From: Aeromicrobium sp. Leaf350
GTDB lineage: Bacteria; Actinomycetota; Actinomycetes; Propionibacteriales; Nocardioidaceae
Length of the DNA stretch: 64,000 nucleotides
Reading direction: 5' to 3'
Assembly: GCF_916858655.1 (NCBI RefSeq)
Contig: NZ_CAKASL010000001.1
Coordinates: 1,426,001 to 1,490,000, forward strand
The notes under the pieces are model-generated. The model made no database searches and was not told the DNA's origin. It saw only the letters and a list, made by a program, of their open reading frames with translations. Each line of letters starts with the position of its first letter. The stretch's first letter is position 1. Position numbers and translations under genes: made by a program. This document shows, one piece after another, positions 33,530 through 41,375 of this stretch.

Positions 33530-34724
33530 TCCGGTCGGCCACGAGCCGACCCGTCAACGGACCCAGGGCGATGCCCCACATGCCGTGACCGCCGGCCACG
33601 TGCACGCCGGGCGTGCGCGTCGGCCCCACGAGCGGCAGGCCGTCGGCCGTGCAGGGCCGTGAGCCGACCCACTCGTCGGTGCGTGCGTCCCAGTCGACGC
33701 CGCGGAGCATGGGCCGTCCGGCCTCGACGATCGCCGAGACGCGGCGGGGGTCGAGCGGGGCGTCCGGCCTGCGGAACTCCATCATTCCTGCGACCCGGAA
33801 CGCGTCCTCCGCCCCCGGCGGGCCGAGCGGCGTGCACGCGACGCGCTGGGTCGGGAAGTACACCGGCCCTCGCGGCTGGCTCTCGGGGTGCACCGTGAAC
33901 GAGTAACCACGACCCGCCTGCACGAACGCCTTTACCCCGTGCGGCCGGGCGAGGTCGGAGATCCAGGCACCTGCCGCGATCACCACCGCGTCGGCCTCCA
34001 GCACGCCCGCCGAGGTCGACACGACCACGCCACCACCGCGAGCGGCGGTTCCGGTGACCGAGGCCGTGAGCACCTCCGCCCCGCGCGCCTGGACGGCGTC
34101 GGCCAGCGACGACACGTAGCGCACCGGATCGATGAACCGCTGACCCGCGAGGCGGAGCCCCGACGTGACAGCGTCACCCAACGCCGGTTCGGCCGCGTGG
34201 ACCTGCGCCTCGTCGAGCAGCTCGTACTCCGTCACCCCGCCGAGCGTCGCGACGTTCTCGAACTCCTCGACCAGGACCGACCGGTCCTTCTCGCTGCGGA
34301 ACGCGGCGAGGAAGGGGTCTGCCTGCTTCGTCGGCTCGTCGATCGCGAGCGCGTCGAACGCGTCGAGCGCGCGGGCGTTCGCCACCGCGAACACCTCCAT
34401 CGCCGCCCGCCACCGGCCCGGCGTGCAGTGCCGGGTGAAGTCGAGCAACCAGCGGAGCAGGCGTGGATTGAGGGTCGGCGGCACGTAGACGGGTGAGGAC
34501 GGCTTGAGCGTGGCCAGAGCTCCACTCGCCAGGATCGCCGGATCGGGCAGCGGCAGCGTGAGCGCCGGAGCGAGCCATCCGGCGTTGCCGCGCGAGGACC
34601 CGGCCAGCACGCCCGTGCGGTCCACGACCGTGACCCGCGCGCCGTGCTCCTGCAGGAACCACGCGGTGGCCAGTCCGACCATGCCCGCACCGACGACCAC
34701 GACGTGGTCCGACCGTTCCGTCAT
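33477..34724 (-). CDS. FAD-dependent oxidoreductase, D-amino-acid dehydrogenase-like (DadA family)
   Basis: The 415-residue product is a DAO-fold flavoenzyme: VVVVGAGMVGLATAWFLQEHGARVTVVDR (dinucleotide-binding), SSRGNAGWLAPALTLPLPDP (DadA-like loop), and the C-terminal FAD signature GLPLVGPTRTPGVHVAGGHGMWGIALGPLTG. It would oxidise a D-amino acid or a related amine and pass electrons to the membrane. GGGGAGG stands 5 nt before the ATG at 34724, which decides against the GTG 6 bp upstream. It overlaps the DUF3817 gene tail to tail by 53 bp. Confidence 0.88.
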   Translation of the reverse strand: MTERSDHVVVVGAGMVGLATAWFLQEHGARVTVVDRTGVLAGSSRGNAGWLAPALTLPLPDPAILASGALATLKPSSPVYVPPTLNPRLLRWLLDFTRHCTPGRWRAAMEVFAVANARALDAFDALAIDEPTKQADPFLAAFRSEKDRSVLVEEFENVATLGGVTEYELLDEAQVHAAEPALGDAVTSGLRLAGQRFIDPVRYVSSLADAVQARGAEVLTASVTGTAARGGGVVVSTSAGVLEADAVVIAAGAWISDLARPHGVKAFVQAGRGYSFTVHPESQPRGPVYFPTQRVACTPLGPPGAEDAFRVAGMMEFRRPDAPLDPRRVSAIVEAGRPMLRGVDWDARTDEWVGSRPCTADGLPLVGPTRTPGVHVAGGHGMWGIALGPLTGRLVADRIMQGSTDPLLSAFDPLR

Positions 34725-34885
34725 GAGCACCTCCCCTTCCCGGGAGGCTACCCGCGCCAGGCACCCTCCAGCACGACCGACGCTGCGCGCCCCATCGCGC
34801 GGCCCCGCGTCCAGCTCGCGAGATCGGTCAGGGTGCGGATGCCGAGCCTCCCGTTAGGGTCGAAGAAGGACCACGAGGAGGAAAC

Positions 34886-35377
34886 ATGCCGCTGCGCCGC
34901 AAGAAGAAGACCGTGCGCGACCAGATCGAGAACACCTACGAGGACCTCCGCGCCCAGGTCGCGAAGAACGCCCCGATCCTGCGTGACCAGGTCGTCGACC
35001 AGGTCACCACCAAGGCTCCGATCGTCCGCGACCAGGTCAAGTCCAAGCTGCACGAGGGAGCCGACGAGCTCCGCACGCGCCTGCCCGAGCTGCACGCCTC
35101 GCTGTACGAGCGTCTGCCGGACGACGTCACGGACCGCCTGCCGGAGGGCGCCAAGCCCAAGAAGAAGAAGTCGAAGCTCAAGAAGGTCGCGGTGGTCGGA
35201 CTGATCGCTGCCGCCGGCGGCTTCGCGTACTCCAAGCTCAAGGGCAGCTCGTCCGCCCCGGCCTACACGCCGCCGCCCTCGGGTGCCGGCGCGGACGTCA
35301 CCCGGCCCGGCCCGACGGCCGTCCCGGACGAGGTCGACAAGCTCGCCGACGGCGCTGCACCCGACGCCGTGAAGTGA
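34886..35377 (+). CDS. Hypothetical protein with repeated helical segment and one membrane helix
   Basis: The 163-residue product has a basic N-terminus, amphipathic helices with two similar segments (NAPILRDQVVDQV and KAPIVRDQVKSKL), a Lys-rich patch (PKKKKSKLKK, about 91-100), one membrane helix (about 102-118, VAVVGLIAAAGGFAYSKL) and a Pro-rich tail. The overall pattern is that of YtxH-like or ElaB-like membrane-associated proteins. GGAGG lies 4 nt before the ATG. It is followed by a very strong bidirectional hairpin. Function unknown. Confidence 0.65.
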   Translation: MPLRRKKKTVRDQIENTYEDLRAQVAKNAPILRDQVVDQVTTKAPIVRDQVKSKLHEGADELRTRLPELHASLYERLPDDVTDRLPEGAKPKKKKSKLKKVAVVGLIAAAGGFAYSKLKGSSSAPAYTPPPSGAGADVTRPGPTAVPDEVDKLADGAAPDAVK

Positions 35378-35389
35378 TCTGACCCGAGC

Positions 35390-35430
35390 ACGACGAAGGG
35401 CCGCACCCACCGGGTGCGGCCCTTCGTCGT
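35390..35430. terminator. Bidirectional terminator
   Basis: A perfect 19-bp stem (35390-35408 with 35412-35430, arm core GAAGGGCCGCACCC) with a 3-nt loop lies between convergent genes. Almost the same stem recurs at 36146-36181. Confidence 0.85.
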
Positions 35431-35448
35431 GTCCTGGGGGACGAACGA

Positions 35449-36054
35449 TCAGTCGTCGGTCTCGGAGCCGATGACCTGGAAGTCCTGGTCCAGCTCGAGC
35501 TCGACCGAGGGACCGGAGGTCGGCCGGACCTCCACGGTGTAGCCGTTGTCGTCGGAGCCGATCTGCACGACCTCGCCCTCGACGCTCGCCGTGGCGGCCT
35601 CGACGATCGCGGTGACCGCGTCGGCGGTCAGGCCGCGGTCGTCACCGTCACCGTCACCGTCCTGCTCGACCACGCGGGCGCCGGAGGCGTCCACGAAGAC
35701 CTCGTACTCGCGGTCACCCTGGATCTCGATGCGCCAGTCGCCACTCGCCTGCTGCTCGATCCCGACGACCTCGCCGTCGGCGGCGGTCAGGGCCTCGTCG
35801 ACCGCGGCGATCATGGCGTCGACGTCGGTGTCGCCCGTGGCGCTCGAGGAACCGCTGTTGCTGGAGGCGGACTGGAAGGCGACCGGCTCGTCGTCACCGG
35901 TCAGGGCCAGCGTGAGGGCGACGCCGGCGCCGGCGGCCAGGACGACCGCCGTGGCGATGCCCGCGATGACCAGGCCCTTGCGACGGCGCGGGGCCGCGGC
36001 CGGCTCGGAGGAGGGGGAGGTGGGGGGCGTGGGGATGGTGGCGTCGTTGCTCAT
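35449..36054 (-). CDS. PepSY-domain membrane-anchored protein (paralogue 1)
   Basis: The 201-residue product has a short Pro/Ser-rich cytoplasmic N-terminus, one membrane helix (about 28-52) and two PepSY domains outside (about 72-130 and 138-200): AADGEVVGIEQQASGDWRIEIQGDREYEVFVDASGARVVEQ is typical. PepSY domains inhibit or chaperone proteases, or act in envelope sensing. It is a paralogue of the gene at 36204. It is last in the series kinase, PepSY2, PepSY1 and has its own CTGAAG-box promoter. Start at 36054 is 23 bp from the nearest box, as for the other two promoters. Confidence 0.85.
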   Translation of the reverse strand: MSNDATIPTPPTSPSSEPAAAPRRRKGLVIAGIATAVVLAAGAGVALTLALTGDDEPVAFQSASSNSGSSSATGDTDVDAMIAAVDEALTAADGEVVGIEQQASGDWRIEIQGDREYEVFVDASGARVVEQDGDGDGDDRGLTADAVTAIVEAATASVEGEVVQIGSDDNGYTVEVRPTSGPSVELELDQDFQVIGSETDD

Positions 36055-36077
36055 GACTCCACTCTGATGGCCGGGTG

Positions 36078-36104
36078 CTGAAGCCACCCTGAAGCGACCT
36101 GAAG
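36078..36104 (-). promoter_or_regulatory. Response-regulator boxes upstream of PepSY paralogue 1
   Basis: CTGAAG occurs at 36078, 36089 and 36099 (plus-strand reading; CTTCAG in gene direction), 11 and 10 bp apart. An inverted CTTCAG follows at 36110. Exactly 23 nt separate the proximal box from the ATG. OmpR-family regulators bind such direct repeats. Confidence 0.7.
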
Positions 36105-36145
36105 GCGTTCTTCAGGAACCGAGAACCGCTGCAACGCCAGGCATG

Positions 36146-36181
36146 ACGAAGGGCCGCACCCGGGTGGGTGCGGCCCTTCGT
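36146..36181 (-). terminator. Terminator after PepSY paralogue 2
   Basis: ACGAAGGGCCGCACCC (36146-36161) and GGGTGCGGCCCTTCGT (36166-36181) form a perfect 16-bp stem, loop GGGT. It separates the two PepSY genes. Confidence 0.8.
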
Positions 36182-36203
36182 CGAGTCCCCGGCAGGGGCG
36201 GTG

Positions 36204-36947
36204 TCAGTCGTCGTCGCCGTCGTCGTCGTCGCGGTCCGTGCCGACGACCTGGAAGGACTGGTCGAGGTCGAGCTCGACCGTCGAGCCGGAGCTCGTGCGG
36301 ATCTCGACCGTGTAGCGGTTGTCGTCGGACTCGACCTGCACGACGCGGCCGGCGGTGTTGGCGTTGGCCGCCTGGACGAGCGCGGTCACCGAGTCGGCGG
36401 TCAGCGGCAGGTCGTCGCCGTCATCGTCGTCGTCCTCCTCCGTCACGCGGGCTCCGGAGCCGTCGACGACGACCTCGTACTCGCGGCCGCCACCCTGCAC
36501 GTCGACGCGCCAGGTGCCGGGCGAGCGCTCCTCGATCGCGACGACGTCGCCCTGCGCGACCGTGAGCGCCTGGTTCGCGGCGTCGATCATGCCGTCGAGG
36601 TCGGTCTCGTCGCTCGCGGCCGTGGCGCCGCCGTCGCTCGGACCGTCGAAGCCGTTGCCGTTGCCGCCGTTGGTCTGACCGTTGCTGGAGGTGTTGAAGC
36701 CGGTCAGGTCGTCATCGTCGTCATCCGACAGGGCGAGGGCGAACGCGGCGCCGACGCCGGCCGAGAGGATCACGGCGGCGGCGACACCGGCGATGACCAG
36801 GCCGCCGCGGCGACGCGGAGCCGGGGCTGCTGGGGCGGCCGGCGCGGGCGCGGGCGTCAGCTGCTCGGGGGCCGGCTGCGCCGCGGCCGGCTGCTCGGGG
36901 GCGTCGGAGTTCTCGGGGCTCGTGGGGGGCGTGTTCTCGTTGCTCAT
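36204..36947 (-). CDS. PepSY-domain membrane-anchored protein (paralogue 2)
   Basis: The 247-residue product has a Pro/Ala-rich cytoplasmic N-terminus (1-45), a membrane helix (about 48-72), an Asn/Gly-rich linker (80-110) and two PepSY domains (about 115-178 and 185-240) separated by an Asp-rich stretch. It ends in a run of Asp. It shares the domain order and many segments (GTWRVDVQGGGREYEVVVDGSGARV) with the gene downstream, so the two arose by tandem duplication. It lies after the sensor kinase and has its own CTGAAG-box promoter. Confidence 0.85.
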   Translation of the reverse strand: MSNENTPPTSPENSDAPEQPAAAQPAPEQLTPAPAPAAPAAPAPRRRGGLVIAGVAAAVILSAGVGAAFALALSDDDDDDLTGFNTSSNGQTNGGNGNGFDGPSDGGATAASDETDLDGMIDAANQALTVAQGDVVAIEERSPGTWRVDVQGGGREYEVVVDGSGARVTEEDDDDDGDDLPLTADSVTALVQAANANTAGRVVQVESDDNRYTVEIRTSSGSTVELDLDQSFQVVGTDRDDDDGDDD

Positions 36948-36970
36948 GCCTCCACTCTGGAGGTCCGACG

Positions 36971-36997
36971 CTGAAGCCAACCTGAAGCGACCTGAAG
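36971..36997 (-). promoter_or_regulatory. Response-regulator boxes upstream of PepSY paralogue 2
   Basis: CTGAAG stands at 36971, 36982 and 36992 (11 and 10 bp apart) with an inverted CTTCAG at 37002, the same layout as at 36078. The proximal box is again 23 nt from the ATG at 36947. The boxes are close to the end of the sensor kinase gene. Confidence 0.7.
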
Positions 36998-37003
36998 CCG
37001 GCT

Positions 37004-38335
37004 TCAGGCGGGGTCGGTGTCCCAGCCGTCCCACACCGGAAGGCGCACCGTGAAGCGCGCGCCGCCGCCGGGAGCCTCGTCCACCACCACCGTGCCGCCC
37101 CCCTCGGTCACGACGGCCGCGACGATCGCCAGGCCGAGGCCCGATCCGCCCTCGTCGCGCGCGCGGCCGTCGTCGAGGCGCACGAAGCGGTCGAAGATCC
37201 GCTCCCGCTGGTCGACCGGGACGCCCGGACCGTCGTCGGCCACGACCAGGTACGCGCCGTCACCGTCACTGCCCGTCGCCACGCGGACGCGTGAGCTCGT
37301 GTGCCGCATCGCGTTGGCCAGCAGGTTGCGCACGACCATCGCGAGCCGGCGCTCCTGGCCGGCCACCTTCGTGGGGCGCACCGCCGAGGAGTCCACGACG
37401 ACACCGGACGAGCGGAACGCGGTCAGCTCGCTCAGCACCAGGTCGTCGAGGTCGATCTCGCCGCGCTCCTGCTCACCGCCCTCGGCGACCGTCGCCAGCA
37501 CGAGCAGGTCGTCGACCAGGGTCTGCAACCGCCGGCTGGCCGAGTCGACGACGTCGGCCAGCTCACCGGGCGCCAGGTCTCCCGGGTGCGTCCGCGCCAG
37601 CTCGGCGTACTGCCGCAGGGTCGCCAGCGGCGACCGCAGCTCGTGCGAGGCGTCGGCGACGAAGCGCCGCTGCGCCTCGGAGCCCGACTGCAGGCGGTCG
37701 AGCAGGGCGTTCATCGTGCCGGCCAGGTCGGCGATCTCGTCGCGGGTCGGGGGCACCTCGATGCGCCGGTGCAGGTCGCTGGCCCCGATCGCCTCGACCT
37801 CGCGGCCGATGTCGGCGACCGGCCGCAGGGCGCGGGAGGTCGAGAACCAGGCCAGGATCGCGACCAGCACGAGCAGCGTCGGCGCGACGCCGACGAGCAC
37901 GGTCTGAGCGGTGCGACGCGACTCCGTGTCGTCGTCGTAGGCCCGCGCCACCCGCACGTGCAGCTCGGTGTTCGGGACCAGCAGGTCGACCACGTAGTAG
38001 CGCGTGCCGTCGATCGTGGCCGGGCCCGACACGTTCGGCACCGTGAGGTTCGCCGCGCCTCCGCCGGCGGCGGCGACACGGTCGGAGGCGTCCACGACCT
38101 GCACGAGCGACTCGCCGTCGTACTCGGTCACGACGGGGAGCCCGTCGATGGCCACCCGGTCGGCGAGCACCTCGGCCGTGGTCTCCGCGAGCTCTCGGGT
38201 CTGACCGTCCGCGCTCCAGCGCATGACCAGCGTGAAGCCCACGATGACGACCCCGAGCACCACGGCGATCGCGAGCGCGGAGGCGATCGCCGATCGCGCG
38301 CGGACGGATCGGCCCCTCAGGAGCGGCAGCGCCAT
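37004..38335 (-). CDS. Sensor histidine kinase of the PepSY regulon
   Basis: The 443-residue product has two membrane helices (about 14-38 and 143-165) around an extracytoplasmic sensor domain of about 100 residues. A HAMP domain follows (166-220, SRALRPVADIGREVEAIGASDLHRRI), then a HisKA domain with His231 (DASHELRSPLATL), then the ATPase domain with N-box LLANAMRH, G1 DDGPGVP and GGSGLGLAI. It belongs to the HPK1/OmpR-partner class. The start lies 7 bp after the response-regulator stop. The stop codon falls within the box region of the next promoter. Confidence 0.95.
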   Translation of the reverse strand: MALPLLRGRSVRARSAIASALAIAVVLGVVIVGFTLVMRWSADGQTRELAETTAEVLADRVAIDGLPVVTEYDGESLVQVVDASDRVAAAGGGAANLTVPNVSGPATIDGTRYYVVDLLVPNTELHVRVARAYDDDTESRRTAQTVLVGVAPTLLVLVAILAWFSTSRALRPVADIGREVEAIGASDLHRRIEVPPTRDEIADLAGTMNALLDRLQSGSEAQRRFVADASHELRSPLATLRQYAELARTHPGDLAPGELADVVDSASRRLQTLVDDLLVLATVAEGGEQERGEIDLDDLVLSELTAFRSSGVVVDSSAVRPTKVAGQERRLAMVVRNLLANAMRHTSSRVRVATGSDGDGAYLVVADDGPGVPVDQRERIFDRFVRLDDGRARDEGGSGLGLAIVAAVVTEGGGTVVVDEAPGGGARFTVRLPVWDGWDTDPA

Positions 38336-38342
38336 GGCCGCC

Positions 38343-39017
38343 TCAGCCCTGCACGTTCCAGAGGTAGCCGGCTCCGCGCACGGTCTGCAGGCTCGCGCGG
38401 CCGAACGGGCGGTCGAGCTTGCGACGGACGTGCCCGACGTAGACCTCCACGATGTTCGGGTCGCCGTCGAAGGCCTCGTCCCAGACACCCGCGAGCACGT
38501 CGAGCTTGGAGACGACCTGCCCCGCGCGGCGCAGCAGGAACTCGGCGACGGCCAGCTCGCGGGTCGTCAGCGGGACGGGGGTGCCGGCACGCGAGATGGT
38601 GCGCGCGGCGGGGTCGAGCACGACGTCGCCGACCTCCAGGACGGCCGGGCGCTCCGGGGCGCCTCGCCGCGCGAGGGCGCGCAGCCGGGCCACGAGCACC
38701 GTGAACGAGAACGGCTTGGTCAGGTAGTCGTCGGCGCCGCCGTCGAGCGCCTGCACCTGGTCGGCGTCGGTGTCGCGAGCGGTGAGCATGAGGACCGGGG
38801 TCCAGTTGCCCTCCTCGCGCAGCTTCTTCACGACGGTCCACCCCGAGTGACCGGGCATCATCACGTCGAGCACGATCACGTCGTACGGGTGCTCGGTGGC
38901 GTACCAGAGCCCGTCGATGCCGTCGTGCGCGACGTCGACGGCGCAGCCCTCGGCCTCGAGACCGCGGCGGATGCCCTCGGCCAGCTGGACCTCGTCGTCG
39001 ACCACCAGTACGCGCAC
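38343..39017 (-). CDS. OmpR-family response regulator of the PepSY regulon
   Basis: The 224-residue product has a receiver domain with Asp7-Asp8, phosphoacceptor Asp51 (VIVLDVMMPG), Thr in MLTARD and Lys in YLTKPFSF, and a winged-helix output domain (about 125-222; LTTRELAVAEFLLRRAGQVVSKLDVL, VEVYVGHVRRKLD, VRGAGYLW). The GTG at 39017 opens MRVLVVDDE directly. There is no Shine-Dalgarno; GATACT lies 6 nt upstream, so a leaderless mRNA is likely. CTGAAG boxes 23 nt upstream suggest autoregulation. Confidence 0.95.
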   Translation of the reverse strand: MRVLVVDDEVQLAEGIRRGLEAEGCAVDVAHDGIDGLWYATEHPYDVIVLDVMMPGHSGWTVVKKLREEGNWTPVLMLTARDTDADQVQALDGGADDYLTKPFSFTVLVARLRALARRGAPERPAVLEVGDVVLDPAARTISRAGTPVPLTTRELAVAEFLLRRAGQVVSKLDVLAGVWDEAFDGDPNIVEVYVGHVRRKLDRPFGRASLQTVRGAGYLWNVQG

Positions 39018-39040
39018 CGGTTCAGTATCAAGCACGACGC

Positions 39041-39057
39041 CTGAAGCCGGGCTGAAG
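39041..39057 (-). promoter_or_regulatory. Response-regulator boxes upstream of the regulator gene itself
   Basis: CTGAAG at 39041 and 39052, 11 bp apart. The proximal box lies 23 nt before the GTG at 39017, the same distance as in both PepSY promoters. Confidence 0.65.
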
Positions 39058-39076
39058 ACGTCAGCCACCACCGCTC

Positions 39077-39120
39077 GAGGTTTCGAGGCTCGTCGCTAGA
39101 GCTCCTCGCACCTCAACCAG
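39077..39120. repeat. Dispersed repeat family B, half element
   Basis: GAGGTTTCGAGGCTCGTCG at the left and CTCCTCGCACCTCAACCA at the right match the left half of the element at 19025. It sits between the response-regulator promoter and the small CxxC protein gene. Confidence 0.75.
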
Positions 39121-39132
39121 CGGAGCTGGGGC

Positions 39133-39255
39133 TCAGGCGGCGTGGCCTGCGCAGCGCTGCTCGTCGGGGACGCCCGCGAGCGCCTCCTCGATGTGCTCGC
39201 CGCAGCCGACCCAGGTGGCCTTGCCGCAGTCCGAGCAGGTGACCTTCTGACACAT
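39133..39255 (-). CDS. Small Cys-rich (zinc-ribbon-like) protein, 40 residues
   Basis: The frame encodes 40 residues beginning MCQKVTCSDCGKATWVGCGE and ending RCAGHAA. Cysteines at 2, 7, 10, 18 and 35 and His21 make a CxxC knuckle plus a second CxC/H-like half-site, as in small zinc ribbons. AAGGGGA precedes the ATG by 5-6 nt. Similar tiny proteins with the core CSxCGKxTWxGCGxH are common in Actinobacteria, with no known function. The gene has no partner; the oxidoreductase stop lies 50 bp upstream on the same strand. Confidence 0.75.
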   Translation of the reverse strand: MCQKVTCSDCGKATWVGCGEHIEEALAGVPDEQRCAGHAA

Positions 39256-39304
39256 GGCTGTCCCCTTGCCGTTCGACGTCGAGACCCCAGTCTACGGAGC
39301 GGAG

Positions 39305-40519
39305 TCAGGCCGTGGTGACGCTCGCCAGGCCCTCGGTGACGAGCGGGCGGAAGCGGCCGAGCAGGCGCGGGATCCCGAACGTCACGACCGCCACCAGCGT
39401 GTCGCCCCGGTGGTAGGCCCAGACGCTCTCGGGATCGAGGTCGTCCGCCTCGAGCCAGCCGGCCCGGTCGGCGAGCTCGGGCCGTCCGAAGACCTGCACC
39501 TTGAGGTCGAACTGGTCCGACCAGAAGTACGGCGGGTTGCGCTTCGTCGTGGCGTCGGCGGTGCCGGCGATCGTGCGCGCCACGAGCGACGCCTGCTCGC
39601 CCGCGACCTGCCAGTGCTCGCGGCGCACCGGCCGGTCGAGCACGGGGTCGTGCCACGCCGCGATGTCGCCGACGGCCCAGACGCCGTCGAGCCTCACGAC
39701 CCGGCCCGAGGAGTCGCAGACGACCCCGTCCGCGAGGTCGAGGCCGGCACCCTCCAGCACGTCCAGGTTGAGCGCCGCACCGAATCCGGCGACGACGACG
39801 TCAGCGGTCAGCTCCCGACCGTCGGCGAGCACCGCGACCGTCGCGTCGCCCCGCGTCTCGAGCCGCTCCACGCCCACCCCGGTCACGAGCTCGACGCCGT
39901 TCTCACGGTGCACCCGCTCGAGCCGCGTGCCGCACTCGCTGCCGAAGGCGGCGCCCAGCAGCTGCGGCTGCAGCTCGACGATCGTGACGTCGAGACCCGC
40001 CGCACGGGCCGTCGCCGCGACCTCGGCGCCGATGAAGCCGCCACCCAGGACCAGCAGCGAGCGGCCGTCGGCGATGGCTGCCCGCAGCGTCTGGGAGTCC
40101 TCACGGGTCCGGAGCGTGTGGACCTGGTGGCCGTCGAGCATCGCGGGCCGACGGGCGGTGGATCCCGTGGCGACGACGATCGCGTCGGCCTCGACGGTCT
40201 CGCCGTCGTCGAGCGTCACGACCCCGGACCGGACCGACGCGACGCGACCCTCGCGCACCGTGACGTCGATCGACGTCGGCTCGTCGCCGCGGTACAGGCT
40301 GATGCGCGCGTCGTCGTACTCCCCGGCGAGGTACTGCTTCGACAGCGGCGGCCGGTCGTAGGGCGCCTCGTCGCCCACGACCGTCACGGGCCCGGTGAAT
40401 CCGGCACCGCGCAGGTCGCGGGCGAGGCGCCATCCGGCGACTCCGGCTCCCACGACGACGACGCTCTCAGGCGCGATCTCGGACTCAGCGGACTGGGGCT
40501 GCACGGCCTCTGCACTCAC
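39305..40519 (-). CDS. FAD-dependent pyridine nucleotide oxidoreductase, ferredoxin-reductase type
   Basis: The 404-residue product has the rubredoxin/ferredoxin-reductase layout: VVVVGAGVAGWRLARDLR (FAD), EAPYDRPPLSKQYLAGE, VVATGSTARRP, LLVLGGGFIGAEVAATARAAG (NAD), WAVGDIAAWHDPVLDRPVRREHW, and a C-terminal domain with NPPYFWSDQFDLKVQVFG. It would transfer electrons from NAD(P)H to a ferredoxin, but no ferredoxin gene is beside it. It resembles the reductase at 46316 across its length. Start is uncertain: GTG at 40519 was preferred over TTG at 40531. Confidence 0.88.
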   Translation of the reverse strand: MSAEAVQPQSAESEIAPESVVVVGAGVAGWRLARDLRGAGFTGPVTVVGDEAPYDRPPLSKQYLAGEYDDARISLYRGDEPTSIDVTVREGRVASVRSGVVTLDDGETVEADAIVVATGSTARRPAMLDGHQVHTLRTREDSQTLRAAIADGRSLLVLGGGFIGAEVAATARAAGLDVTIVELQPQLLGAAFGSECGTRLERVHRENGVELVTGVGVERLETRGDATVAVLADGRELTADVVVAGFGAALNLDVLEGAGLDLADGVVCDSSGRVVRLDGVWAVGDIAAWHDPVLDRPVRREHWQVAGEQASLVARTIAGTADATTKRNPPYFWSDQFDLKVQVFGRPELADRAGWLEADDLDPESVWAYHRGDTLVAVVTFGIPRLLGRFRPLVTEGLASVTTA

Positions 40520-40617
40520 GCCGTCAGTCAACCACGGGCGGCGACGGCGCAGGGTGGTCCGTCCACTGGTCCCCGAGGCCGTATCCTCCTGCCACGACCT
40601 ACCTCAGGAGGTGGCTG

Positions 40618-41307
40618 GTGCCCGACTCGTCCTTCTTCGCCGAGATGGCCCTGGAGCTTCATGCCGAAGCCACCATGGCCGACACCTTGGCGCGCATCGT
40701 CGAGTTCGCCCAGCAGGCCCTCGCATGCGACCAGGCCGGCATCCTGCTGGTGCACAGTCGCACCCGCCTGGAGACGATGCTGGCCACGAACGACGCGGTC
40801 GAGCGGTCGCACGAGCTGCAGCGCAAGCTCGACGAGGGGCCGTGCCTGGACGCGATCGAGGGCGAGCCCGTCTACGTGTCCGGCGACGTCGAGGCCGACC
40901 CGCGCTGGCAGCGGTGGGGCTCGGAGGTCGCGCCGCTCGGGCTGCGCAGCGTCATCAGCGTGCGCCTGGCGAGCCAGAACCGTCGTTACGGATCACTGAA
41001 CCTGTACTCGCACCGCACGCACGCGTGGGAGGACGGCGACGTCGAGGTCGCCCAGGTCTTCGCGCGGCACGCGTCGGTCGCCGTCGCCACCTCGCACCAG
41101 GAGGACGGGCTCAAGGTCGCCGCCGACACCCGCAACCTGATCGGGCAGGCGCAGGGCATCATCATGGAGCGCTTCGAGATCGACGCCGACCGGGCCTTCG
41201 CGGTGCTCAGTCGGGTCTCCCAGCAGCGCAACATCAAGCTGCGTGCCCTCGCCGAGGACCTCGTGCGCAACCGCGCCGACTCCGAGCTCTTCAAGCTCCC
41301 CGGCTGA
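40618..41307 (+). CDS. GAF-ANTAR RNA-binding regulator
   Basis: The 229-residue product has a GAF sensor domain (about 15-155; EGPCLDAIEGEPVYVSGDVEADPRW) and a C-terminal ANTAR domain (165-225): NLIGQAQGIIMERFEIDADRAFAVLSRVSQQRNIKLRALAEDLV. ANTAR domains bind paired RNA hexaloops and prevent termination. AGGAGG lies upstream of the GTG at 40618. No target hairpin pair is obvious beside it. It is divergent from the oxidoreductase gene and convergent with the helicase gene over a family B repeat. Confidence 0.92.
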   Translation: MPDSSFFAEMALELHAEATMADTLARIVEFAQQALACDQAGILLVHSRTRLETMLATNDAVERSHELQRKLDEGPCLDAIEGEPVYVSGDVEADPRWQRWGSEVAPLGLRSVISVRLASQNRRYGSLNLYSHRTHAWEDGDVEVAQVFARHASVAVATSHQEDGLKVAADTRNLIGQAQGIIMERFEIDADRAFAVLSRVSQQRNIKLRALAEDLVRNRADSELFKLPG

Positions 41308-41328
41308 CGCCGCGCGAGTGGCGGCATG

Positions 41329-41372
41329 CCCTTCGAGGCTCACTCGTTCGAAGGGGGCACCTCAACCACCGG
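41329..41372. repeat. Dispersed repeat family B, diverged copy
   Basis: CCCTTCGAGGCTCACTCG with the inverted CGTTCGAAGGG forms a hairpin and is followed by GCACCTCAACCACCGG. It lies between two convergent genes. Confidence 0.65.
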
Positions 41373-41375
41373 CGC

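Noticed and set aside
39305-40519. Redox partner of the P450 at 49958
   Set aside because: The P450 operon has its own ferredoxin reductase; this second reductase is 9 kb away with no ferredoxin beside it.
40618-41307. Paired hexaloop RNA target of the ANTAR protein nearby
   Set aside because: No two adjacent small hairpins with matching A-G loops are visible in the neighbouring intergenic regions.
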